Under the pieces are notes generated by a model. That model made no database searches. It saw only the letters and a list, made by a program, of their open reading frames with translations, and was not told where the DNA came from. Shown here in pieces: positions 8,004-13,979 of a stretch of 13,979 nucleotides of DNA. The stretch's first letter is position 1. Every line of letters starts with the position of its first letter. Source of the stretch: Bacteroidales bacterium (GTDB lineage Bacteria; Bacteroidota; Bacteroidia; Bacteroidales; NBLH01); assembly GCA_027083715.1 (NCBI GenBank), contig JALWNR010000472.1, positions 1 to 13,979 of the forward strand. The letters are read 5' to 3'. A program made the position numbers and the translations under genes.

Positions 8004-8498
8004 ATGAAGTTTACAAAATTGTTAGTACTCTGGCTAATTGTATTGTCAGTTGTTCATACAGGGTGCGAAAAAGAAAATACCTACTGGGATGATTTAAAAC
8101 AAACAGAAATAGATGCTCGTGAAGCATTTATTGCAGATTATGAAACAAAAAATGATACCACACTTACACCAACAGCAAGTGGCTTGTATTATATTGAAAC
8201 AGAGAAAGGTACAGGCGTTCAAGCAGAAGCAGGTAAAACCGTTGTGGTAAACTATGAAGGACAATTACTTGATGGCACTGTGTTTGACTCATCTTGGGAT
8301 AGAGGTTCTCCTTTTGAATTTACCTTAGGGCAAGGTGAGGTTATTGCCGGATGGGACGAAGGAATAGCTTATATGAAAGAAGGTGGCAGAGCAATGTTGA
8401 TTATCCCTTCTGATTTAGCATACGGAGCATCCGGTAGCGGAAGTATTGCCCCCTACTCTACCTTAATTTTTTATGTACAATTAATAGATGTAAAATAG
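8004..8498 (+). CDS. FKBP-type peptidyl-prolyl isomerase, lipoprotein
   Basis: This 164-aa protein catalyses cis-trans isomerisation of prolyl bonds and probably assists folding of exported proteins. Residues 1-20 are a lipoprotein signal peptide ending VVHTG before Cys21; the lipobox is relaxed, as often in Bacteroidota. The mature start C-E-K-E-N resembles the surface-export signal C-x-K-(D/E)-(D/E), so the protein may be anchored on the outside of the outer membrane. A short charged helix (about 30-50) precedes the FKBP fold (about 60-164). By alignment to human FKBP12 from memory, the active-site residues Y84, F94, D95, F104, V113, I114, W117, Y140 and F156 are all retained, so it should be active. 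The gene is monocistronic: a long intergenic region precedes it and a terminator follows 5 nt after its stop. Activity is confident; surface location is inference. Confidence 0.93.
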   Translation: MKFTKLLVLWLIVLSVVHTGCEKENTYWDDLKQTEIDAREAFIADYETKNDTTLTPTASGLYYIETEKGTGVQAEAGKTVVVNYEGQLLDGTVFDSSWDRGSPFEFTLGQGEVIAGWDEGIAYMKEGGRAMLIIPSDLAYGASGSGSIAPYSTLIFYVQLIDVK

Positions 8499-8500
8499 AA

Positions 8501-8534
8501 ATAAAAGCCGGTAAATTAACTCCGGCTTTATTTT
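8501..8534. terminator. bidirectional terminator between FKBP and TPR genes
   Basis: AAAGCCGG (8504-8511) and CCGGCTTT (8522-8529) form a perfect 8-bp GC-rich stem with a 10-nt loop, flanked by an A-rich run on the left and TTTATTTTTT on the right. It lies between two convergent genes, whose stop codons are 5 nt (left) and a few nt (right) away, so it should stop transcription from both sides. Confidence 0.85.
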
Positions 8535-9815
8535 TTATCTTTCAAAATGTAACTCTTCTTTTAGGTGATTAACTTTTGCCAACACTTTTTCTGCTTTTTC
8601 TTTCCAGTAATCATATTCATAGTTTTTAATTCTATCGTAGTATTTTTGATAATATTTTAAAGCAGCTTCTTTATTATGCAAATTATCCTCGTAAATTGAT
8701 GCAATTTCCAATAAATATTCATACGAGGGATAAGCTTGTTTTTGATAATTATACCGTTTCTTAATCACAGCTATTTCATTATGATATTGCCCTTTATTAT
8801 GATATGTTTTTCCCATCCCTCTATATATTGCCACCATTGACATAGGGTCAGGTAAAAGCAATTCAACGGCATATTCATAAAACAATAATGATTTTTGATA
8901 ATCTTCAAGTGCATTATAAATACCACCCAAGTACATACAAATCTGATAATCAACAGTATCTAACTTTATTAATTGTTCAAGTGTAACACGTGCTTCATCG
9001 TATTTTTTGATAACAAACAAGCTCTTACCCAATTTTTTTTGCAACTGATAGTTTGTGTAGCCAAATTCAATTGCTTTTTCATAATCAGCAGCACTTAAAT
9101 AATGATGATTTTTTCTAAAATAAGCATTTCCTCGCTTAGCATATAATTTTCCGTTTTCGGGATAAACTTTTAATGCTCTAGAAACCATATTAATCGTACT
9201 GTCGTATTTTTTACCAACAATATAAACATCTGCCAACCAATAAATGGTTTTCAGATTTTCTGAATTCAGCTGATACGATTTTTTATACAAGGCGAAAGCC
9301 TCCTTGAGTTTGCCTTGCCTATATTTACAGTACCCCATTTGCCGAACATATTCACTATTCAGGGTATCACTATGGTGCAAACGATAAAACAAGTCATAAG
9401 CATCTTTAAATTTTTCGGTTTTAAGATATAAAGCCGATAAGTTTATCTGAGCTGCAATATTATTGGTATCCAAATTCAACACCTGTTTATAAACTTTTAT
9501 TGCCTTGTGCAGAACTCCTATGGTAGTATAAGTTTTTGCCAAAATCAATAATAATGATTTATTATCAGGATTTAAAGCACTTGCTTTTTCATAGGCTTTT
9601 ACGGCATCATTATATTTTTGATTTAAACGATTTGTTTTACCCAACAACTCCCAGGCATTTACATTCAGACTGTCATGCATGAGCAGTTTTTTTGATTTCT
9701 GCAAAGCAAGCAAATAATTTCCTTCGGAAATTAAGGAGTCAATTTGATTTTGATTTTGGGCAACTGTTGAAAAAGAAATACAAAACAAACTTATATGAAT
9801 AAGAAGCTGCTTCAT
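8535..9815 (-). CDS. secreted tetratricopeptide-repeat protein
   Basis: This 426-aa protein has a signal peptide (1-20, ending TVAQ) followed by an almost continuous array of about ten TPR units from residue 24 to 415. Examples are AWELLGKTNRLNQKYNDAVK (54-73), the unit at 88-114 and YVRQMGYCKYRQGKLKEAF (156-174). There is no second membrane helix and no enzymatic domain, so it should be a soluble periplasmic or membrane-associated scaffold. TPR arrays bind other proteins, but I cannot name the partner. The array differs from the TPRs of the phosphatase at 2524-4344, which has shorter, more Lys-rich repeats. It lies downstream of the M56/BlaI operon on the same strand, separated by 160 bp that hold a long hairpin and a possible own promoter. 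Cotranscription with that operon is therefore uncertain. Confidence 0.88.
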   Translation of the reverse strand: MKQLLIHISLFCISFSTVAQNQNQIDSLISEGNYLLALQKSKKLLMHDSLNVNAWELLGKTNRLNQKYNDAVKAYEKASALNPDNKSLLLILAKTYTTIGVLHKAIKVYKQVLNLDTNNIAAQINLSALYLKTEKFKDAYDLFYRLHHSDTLNSEYVRQMGYCKYRQGKLKEAFALYKKSYQLNSENLKTIYWLADVYIVGKKYDSTINMVSRALKVYPENGKLYAKRGNAYFRKNHHYLSAADYEKAIEFGYTNYQLQKKLGKSLFVIKKYDEARVTLEQLIKLDTVDYQICMYLGGIYNALEDYQKSLLFYEYAVELLLPDPMSMVAIYRGMGKTYHNKGQYHNEIAVIKKRYNYQKQAYPSYEYLLEIASIYEDNLHNKEAALKYYQKYYDRIKNYEYDYWKEKAEKVLAKVNHLKEELHFER

Positions 9816-9840
9816 TTTAACTAAATTTTAAAAAGTAATC

Positions 9841-9880
9841 CTGCCTGTTATTAACACTAAACAGTGTCAATAACAGACAG
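9841..9880 (-). terminator. 18-bp hairpin, terminator of the blaI-M56 operon or 5'-UTR structure of the TPR gene
   Basis: Arms 9841-9858 and 9863-9880 surround a 4-nt loop. As plus-strand RNA the stem has two mismatches (C-A and A-C). As minus-strand RNA both become G-U pairs, giving an unbroken 18-bp stem. This says the minus-strand transcript is the functional one. On that strand ACTTTTTAAAATTT follows within a few nt, so it can act as a terminator for the genes at 9976-11905. It could also sit in the leader of the TPR gene, if the promoter at 9923-9953 is used. Confidence 0.6.
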
Positions 9881-9922
9881 TTAATAAGGTTTTCAATTTC
9901 TTGGATGTTTCCTGATGAAATT

Positions 9923-9953
9923 CAAAAATATGCTACTGATTTCTTGTAGGCAG
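9923..9953 (-). promoter_or_regulatory. possible promoter of the TPR gene
   Basis: On the minus strand TATTTTTG (9930-9923) matches the -7 consensus TAnnTTTG. Twenty nt upstream is CTG (9953-9951) where TTG is expected, a single mismatch. Transcription would start near 9918 and give a leader of roughly 100 nt containing the 18-bp hairpin. Such short AT-rich matches arise by chance, so confidence is modest. Confidence 0.35.
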
Positions 9954-9975
9954 ATTATCATTTCATTTCAAGAAT

Positions 9976-11526
9976 CTATTTTTCAAAGTGTTTAATTTGC
10001 TTTTTCAATTCTGCCATTTTTCGAATTAAAATTTCTACTTCTTTCTCTGATTTAGCATTATTAAGCTGCTTTTTTATAGTTTCCAACTCCGCTTCTAACA
10101 ACTCTCTTTGACTCTTAATTTTCTTTTTTTCTTTAAGCAACTTTTCTTGTTTTAATTTATTATTTCTAGCATTTTCAAACGTAATTACATTTATTGCTTT
10201 ATCCTCTATTTCTGAATTTGTATCAGGATTAGAAGCATTAATTGCAGTTACGGCATGGTTGTTTTCTTCGCTTTGCAGGCTAAAATTAATAGGTACGGTA
10301 TAGTACACATTTACAGGTATTTCCTTTTGTTTGCCCGGTGTCCACTTAGGCAATGTTTTAATTACTCTTACCGCTTCATCGTCCAAAACAGGATTAACAC
10401 CGCGAACAACAGTAACACTATCAACCGCACCGGTTTTTGTAACAATAAACCGGACATATACCTTTCCTTGTATGTTTTTTTCGCGTGCTTCTTGCGGATA
10501 TTTTACATTCATAGCAATGAATTTACGCAAACCCAATTCACCGCCCGGAAACTGAGGCATTTCTTCCACTACATAAAATACCTCACCACCAATATCATTT
10601 TTATCTTTATTAACATCCTGTGTATCAAACCGTTTAACCTCCTTGCTCTTTTCAGCCCGAACATCTAGCAGCTCTTTAGAGCAAGATACAAAAACAACCA
10701 TAGCAACGATTACCGGAAGAACAATCAAAACTTTTAACTGTGTTAATTTATTGGATCTTATTTTTTTCATCATGTTTAGTCTTTTAAATGTTAAAGATTG
10801 GTTAAAATTATTTGCCAAACTTAAGTGCAGCCCTGTACTTTGTTCAAACAGGATTTCCAGATAGCGGTTTGCCGAAAAACCGTATCTGACTACACCATCG
10901 TCAGCCAAAAATTCATGGTTTGCCTTAATACTTTTCAGGTACAACCATGCGAACGGATTAAACCAAAGAACAATAACAAGTACTTCGGCAAATAAAATAT
11001 CTACCGAATGTTTTTGTGAAACATGAACGCTTTCGTGCCGAAAAATCGCGTAAAACTCATCAGAGCTTCTGTCTTTATCATTAATAAAAACCAGATTGAA
11101 AAAAGAAAATGCTGCATTGTTTTTATCCGTTTTCAAAACTATTTTTTTGTCTATTTTTTCTTTTTCTGAGCTTAAATACAGCCGAAAAAGGAAATAAAAC
11201 TGAAAAATCAGCCGAAAGGTAAAAAACAATACAAGCGATAAATAAATATATTTCAGAATTTCAGCATAATCAAACATTTGAGCATCTGCCTGTGTATTAA
11301 CTGCAGCTACTTCAATACTGTCCAGAGTGATAAACACCTCTGCAGGATATTCTTCGGGAATACTAAAATGCATAAACGGCAGACTCAGACTCAAAAACAA
11401 ACCGCTTAGCAAGTAAAAACGATTTAGTTTAAAATGTGTTGTTTTTCTAAGCAAAAACCAATATCCAGCATAAAAAACAATTAAAATAATACTTGATTTT
11501 AACAGAAATTCATTCAATTCAATCAT
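9976..11526 (-). CDS. M56-family (BlaR1-like) sensor metalloprotease with TonB_C domain
   Basis: This 516-aa integral-membrane zinc protease probably senses an envelope signal and inactivates the repressor encoded just upstream. Membrane helices lie at about 6-26, 36-53, 90-116 and 264-283. The zinc motif is HESVH (164-168) and the conserved downstream NHEFLADD is at 203-210. As in BlaR1 the protease lies between helices 3 and 4 on the cytoplasmic side, so the region after residue 283 is outside. That region is not a penicillin-binding sensor. It is a TonB C-terminal domain (about 322-417, with MPQFPGGE, KYPQEAREKNIQGKVYVRF and TLPKWTPGKQ) followed by a Lys/Glu-rich coiled coil (about 445-515). 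The start codon overlaps the repressor stop by 8 bp (ATGATTGA), implying translational coupling. No beta-lactamase is nearby. Family and partner are secure; the stimulus is unknown. Confidence 0.93.
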   Translation of the reverse strand: MIELNEFLLKSSIILIVFYAGYWFLLRKTTHFKLNRFYLLSGLFLSLSLPFMHFSIPEEYPAEVFITLDSIEVAAVNTQADAQMFDYAEILKYIYLSLVLFFTFRLIFQFYFLFRLYLSSEKEKIDKKIVLKTDKNNAAFSFFNLVFINDKDRSSDEFYAIFRHESVHVSQKHSVDILFAEVLVIVLWFNPFAWLYLKSIKANHEFLADDGVVRYGFSANRYLEILFEQSTGLHLSLANNFNQSLTFKRLNMMKKIRSNKLTQLKVLIVLPVIVAMVVFVSCSKELLDVRAEKSKEVKRFDTQDVNKDKNDIGGEVFYVVEEMPQFPGGELGLRKFIAMNVKYPQEAREKNIQGKVYVRFIVTKTGAVDSVTVVRGVNPVLDDEAVRVIKTLPKWTPGKQKEIPVNVYYTVPINFSLQSEENNHAVTAINASNPDTNSEIEDKAINVITFENARNNKLKQEKLLKEKKKIKSQRELLEAELETIKKQLNNAKSEKEVEILIRKMAELKKQIKHFEK

Positions 11527-11905
11527 TTTCTTTTTCTTTTTTCGATTTAATTTCGTCTTCCATCATTTTCATAATTTTTTCCATTTCCTCAATACTCATT
11601 TCTTCCTCATTAGAAAAAAATGAAACCAATTGGCGGAAAGAATTATTAAAATAACGATTCAGAAAACCTTTGAAAAAATTCTTTGTGTATTCCTTTTTAC
11701 TGATTAAAGGAAAATATTCATGAGTTTTTCCATAGGCTTTGTGCCCCACAAAACCTTTTTTTTCCAATATCCGGATAATGGTAGAAACAGTATTGTAGGC
11801 TGGTTTTGGCTCGTCAAAATGAGTCATTACATCTTTCACAAACCCTTTTTCAATTTTCCAGAGGATTTGCATTACTTGTTCTTCGGCTTTTGTTAATTCG
11901 TTCAT
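11519..11905 (-). CDS. BlaI/MecI/CopY-family transcriptional repressor
   Basis: This 128-aa winged-helix repressor has its DNA-binding domain at residues 1-75. LTKAEEQVMQILWKIEKGFV (4-23) forms the first helices, AYNTVSTIIRILEKKGFV (36-53) the recognition helix, and HKAYGKTHEYFPLISKKEY (55-73) the wing. Residues 76-125 form the helical dimerisation part. In S. aureus BlaI/MecI the partner protease cuts an Asn-Phe bond here; the aligned stretch in this protein is RQLVSFFSNEEEMS (91-104), where the Asn appears to be Phe or Ser. The gene overlaps the M56 protease start, the usual repressor-protease pairing. Its promoter region carries two palindromes suited to autoregulation. The start at 11905 is required because the next Met (12) is already inside the first helix. 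Regulated genes beyond this operon are unknown. Confidence 0.94.
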   Translation of the reverse strand: MNELTKAEEQVMQILWKIEKGFVKDVMTHFDEPKPAYNTVSTIIRILEKKGFVGHKAYGKTHEYFPLISKKEYTKNFFKGFLNRYFNNSFRQLVSFFSNEEEMSIEEMEKIMKMMEDEIKSKKEKEND

Positions 11906-11909
11906 GACA

Positions 11910-11940
11910 CAAATATAAAACTAAATTTTTAGTTAAACAA
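11910..11940 (-). promoter_or_regulatory. promoter of the blaI-M56 operon
   Basis: On the minus strand TTG (11940-11938) is followed after exactly 20 nt by TATATTTG (11917-11910), a full match to the Bacteroidota TTG-N19-21-TAnnTTTG promoter. Only 4 nt (TGTC) separate the -7 element from the start codon at 11905, so the predicted transcript starts at or next to the ATG and would be leaderless. Confidence 0.7.
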
Positions 11941-11954
11941 CTATTTTGTTAGTT
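11919..11954. promoter_or_regulatory. tandem 16-bp palindromes, predicted repressor operators
   Basis: AACTAAATTTTTAGTT (11919-11934) and AACTATTTTGTTAGTT (11939-11954) share the pattern AACTA-N6-TAGTT. They are 20 bp apart start to start, about two helical turns. The first fills the spacer between the -7 and -33 elements and the second covers the -33 element, where a bound BlaI-type dimer would block RNA polymerase. Paired dyads over the core promoter are the known arrangement for BlaI/MecI; the specific half-site is inferred from this sequence. Confidence 0.65.
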
Positions 11955-12091
11955 AGTTTTTAAATAAATACTTATTCTTCTATGTATTAAATAATTACAA
12001 TAAATCAAGTTCAGTGTTTTAATATAATATTTGTTAAAAATATTTTACAATAATATAATAATTCATTAATAATTAAGTAATACAATTAGTT

Positions 12092-12099
12092 TTACTTTG
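12092..12099 (+). promoter_or_regulatory. possible -7 element of the metallophosphoesterase-glycosyltransferase operon
   Basis: TTACTTTG followed by CAAAAAAA sits 11 nt before the start codon at 12111. It differs from TAnnTTTG at one base, and TTTGC just ahead of a short A-rich leader is common in Bacteroidota. No TTG is found about 20 nt upstream, so this is a partial match only. The rest of 11955-12091 is very AT-rich and shows no gene. Confidence 0.4.
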
Positions 12100-12110
12100 C
12101 AAAAAAAGTT

Positions 12111-12965
12111 ATGAGTAAAAATAAACGTAAAGTAGAAATAGTTGTTCTCTCTGATATTCATTTAGGAACTTATGGCTGCCAAGCAAATGCACTAAAAAAA
12201 TACTTAAAAAGTATTCAACCTGAAAAATTAATACTAAATGGCGATATAATGGATATTTGGCAGTTTAAGAAAAGATATTGGCCAAAATCGCACATGAAAG
12301 TTATAAAACAAATTGTAAGTCTTGCTGCCGAAGGAGTAGAAACTTATTATATCACCGGTAATCACGATGAAATTCTTAGAAAGTTTGCAGGAATGAAATT
12401 AGGTTCATTTCATATTTTAAATGATCTAAAAATAGATTTAGCCAATGGTAAAGCATGGTTTTTTCATGGAGACGTTTTTGATGTTATCATTCAAAACTCA
12501 AAATGGCTGGCTAGATTGGGTGCAATAGGTTATGATATCTTAATATTGTTAAACCTTGTGATAAACTATTTAGCAAGATTATTTGGAAGAAAAAAAATAT
12601 CCATGTCGAAAAGAATTAAAGATAATGTAAAATCTGCATTAAAATACATTGATAACTTTGAAGAAACAGCTGCCAGAGCAGGACAAAAAAGAGGCTTTAA
12701 ATATGTTATTTGCGGACATATACATAAGGCACAAAAGCGAGTTGTAAAACTAGAACAAGAAGAAATTACTTATTTAAATTCAGGTGATTGGATTGAAAAT
12801 TTAACTTCTCTTGAGTATAATAAAGGCGAATGGGTAATTTATGAATACAATAAAGATCCAAAAATGAATGAAGAAAAAACAGAAGATAATGAGAAAGAAC
12901 TTATTATAATTGACCTTTCGATGAATACATTATTACAAAATATATTGGAAGATTTTCAATCGTAA
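12111..12965 (+). CDS. LpxH-like metallophosphoesterase (putative UDP-2,3-diacylglucosamine diphosphatase)
   Basis: This 284-aa calcineurin-type phosphoesterase resembles the LpxH group, which hydrolyses UDP-2,3-diacylglucosamine to lipid X and UMP in lipid A synthesis at the inner membrane. The binuclear metal motifs are complete: DIH (15-17), GD (44-45), GNHD (83-86), HGD (119-121) and GHIH (202-205). NSGDWIENL (223-231) near the end is typical of this subgroup. A hydrophobic segment (about 137-157) between the HGD and GHIH motifs corresponds to the cap that helps LpxH bind acyl chains. The charged tail (about 250-284) is an extension over typical LpxH, which is about 240 aa. A glycosyltransferase gene follows after 4 bp, so they form an operon. 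The fold and metal site are certain; the LpxH substrate is likely but not proven, since other sugar- or lipid-phosphoesterases share these motifs. Confidence 0.85.
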   Translation: MSKNKRKVEIVVLSDIHLGTYGCQANALKKYLKSIQPEKLILNGDIMDIWQFKKRYWPKSHMKVIKQIVSLAAEGVETYYITGNHDEILRKFAGMKLGSFHILNDLKIDLANGKAWFFHGDVFDVIIQNSKWLARLGAIGYDILILLNLVINYLARLFGRKKISMSKRIKDNVKSALKYIDNFEETAARAGQKRGFKYVICGHIHKAQKRVVKLEQEEITYLNSGDWIENLTSLEYNKGEWVIYEYNKDPKMNEEKTEDNEKELIIIDLSMNTLLQNILEDFQS

Positions 12966-12969
12966 AGTT

Positions 12970-13977
12970 ATGAAGGTTTTATATGCAATACAAGGGACAG
13001 GTAACGGACATTTAGCACGTGCTCAGGATGTTATTCAAATACTAAAACAAAAGGCAAGTGTTGATATTCTCATAAGTGGGACACAGACAGATTTAAACTT
13101 GGATTATCCAATAAAATATCGTTTACACGGATTAAGTTTTGTTTTTGGAAAAAAAGGAGGAGTAGATATTTGGCATACAATTAAGAATTTAAATTTTAAA
13201 ATACTCTATAAAGAGATTTGCCAACTACCAGTAGAAAATTACGATTTAGTAATCAATGATTTTGAACCAATATCAGCATGGGCATGCAAATTTAAAAAAG
13301 TAAATTGTTTTTCTTTGAGTCACCAATCCGGTATTTTAAGTAAAAAGATACCTAAACCCCACACTTTTGATTATATAGGACATCTAATTCTAAAATATTA
13401 TGCACCAACTTTGCACCGATTTAGTTTTCATTTCTCAAATTATGATGAGCAAACATTTACACCAATAATAAGACAAGAAGTCAGAGCAATTAAGAAAGAA
13501 GACTTAGGACATTACACAGTATATTTACCTTCATATAGTGATGAAAAACTCATTGAAACACTTAGCAGATTTAAAAATATAAAATGGCAAATATTTTCTA
13601 AACATAATAAAAGTGCATTTATCCATGAAAATATTGAGATATATCCGGTATCAAAAACTCACTTCACAGAAAGTTTTTCCAAATGTACCGACATTATATG
13701 TGGAGCTGGATTTGAAACACCTGCCGAAGCTCTTTATTTAGGCAAAAAACTTCTCGTAATTCCAATGAAAAGACAATTGGAACAATTGTATAATGCTGCT
13801 GCACTAAAAAAAATAGGAGTTTCGGTTATTAATAAACTTAGTCTTAAAAATTACAATAAAATCTTAGATTGGTTAAACAATGATCATCATATAAAAATTG
13901 ACTATCCGAACAATACAGAAGAAATCATTAATAAACTTTTTTTCTATTATAATAATATGAACAAACCTCTGCCTTAA
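12970..13977 (+). CDS. MJ1255/VC2487-type glycosyltransferase family protein
   Basis: This 335-aa protein has the two-domain GT-B layout. The N-terminal MKVLYAIQGTGNGHLARAQD (1-20) carries the GxGxGH loop of GT1/GT28-type enzymes. DLVINDFEP (92-100) and SLSHQSGILS (115-124) match the conserved core of the MJ1255/VC2487 group. The C-terminal donor-binding region is GAGFETPAEALYLGKKLLVI (245-264), followed by Q269 and Q272, as in nucleotide-sugar-binding sites. There is no signal peptide, so it should act on the cytoplasmic face of the membrane. The gene begins 4 bp after the LpxH-like stop, which suggests a joint role in envelope glycolipid or lipid A synthesis. The actual donor and acceptor sugars cannot be read from the sequence. 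The coding region is complete, ending 2 bp before the window edge. Confidence 0.87.
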   Translation: MKVLYAIQGTGNGHLARAQDVIQILKQKASVDILISGTQTDLNLDYPIKYRLHGLSFVFGKKGGVDIWHTIKNLNFKILYKEICQLPVENYDLVINDFEPISAWACKFKKVNCFSLSHQSGILSKKIPKPHTFDYIGHLILKYYAPTLHRFSFHFSNYDEQTFTPIIRQEVRAIKKEDLGHYTVYLPSYSDEKLIETLSRFKNIKWQIFSKHNKSAFIHENIEIYPVSKTHFTESFSKCTDIICGAGFETPAEALYLGKKLLVIPMKRQLEQLYNAAALKKIGVSVINKLSLKNYNKILDWLNNDHHIKIDYPNNTEEIINKLFFYYNNMNKPLP

Positions 13978-13979
13978 AT

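Noticed and set aside
10255..10668. 137-codon plus-strand open frame opposite the M56 protease gene
   Set aside because: It lies fully antisense to the TonB_C coding part, shows no domain or signal peptide, and the minus-strand frame is a clear family member.
9976..11905. Beta-lactam resistance cassette based on the BlaI/BlaR1-like pair
   Set aside because: No beta-lactamase or penicillin-binding sensor domain is present. The outside domain is TonB_C, so an antibiotic-sensing role is not supported by the sequence.

Overview
The window reads as a piece of a low-GC Bacteroidota chromosome, probably an environmental Bacteroidales- or Flavobacteriia-like organism. The evidence is the family content (DUF3078, WbqC, BlaI/M56-TonB_C pair, Reg_prop/Y_Y_Y sensor), signal peptides ending in A-Q, a lipoprotein whose first residues fit the Bacteroidota surface-export signal, and promoters of the TTTG-N20-TAnnTTTG type. 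I see no mobile element, CRISPR array, tRNA or rRNA. Eleven complete genes fill almost the whole window.

Left block (83-2547, + strand): an MscS-type mechanosensitive channel, 18 bp later a DUF3078 secreted or outer-membrane beta protein, a perfect 16-bp hairpin terminator, and a WbqC-family protein whose start codon sits directly behind that terminator. The WbqC gene overlaps tail to tail (24 bp) with the next, convergent gene.

Phosphatase block (2524-7704, - strand): the most unusual part. Two genes, 6 bp apart and probably cotranscribed from one promoter near 7720-7751, encode membrane proteins that share a nearly identical cytoplasmic SpoIIE/PP2C-type phosphatase module. They carry different predicted periplasmic sensors: a 14-repeat double beta-propeller plus Y_Y_Y in the first, and TPRs plus a coiled coil in the second. 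This is the layout of a Bacteroidota hybrid two-component sensor with the kinase replaced by a Ser/Thr phosphatase. No STAS antagonist, anti-sigma kinase or sigma factor is in the window.

Middle (8004-9815): a lipoprotein FKBP prolyl isomerase (+) and a secreted TPR protein (-), separated by a bidirectional terminator. Upstream of the TPR gene is a long hairpin that pairs fully only as minus-strand RNA.

Regulatory pair (9976-11905, - strand): a BlaI/MecI-type repressor translationally overlapping a BlaR1-like M56 metalloprotease. The protease's extracellular part is a TonB_C domain plus coiled coil instead of a penicillin-binding sensor. Two 16-bp palindromes lie over the repressor's own promoter, and the transcript looks leaderless.

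Right block (12111-13977, + strand): an LpxH-like metallophosphoesterase and, 4 bp downstream, an MJ1255/VC2487-type glycosyltransferase, probably a two-gene envelope operon.
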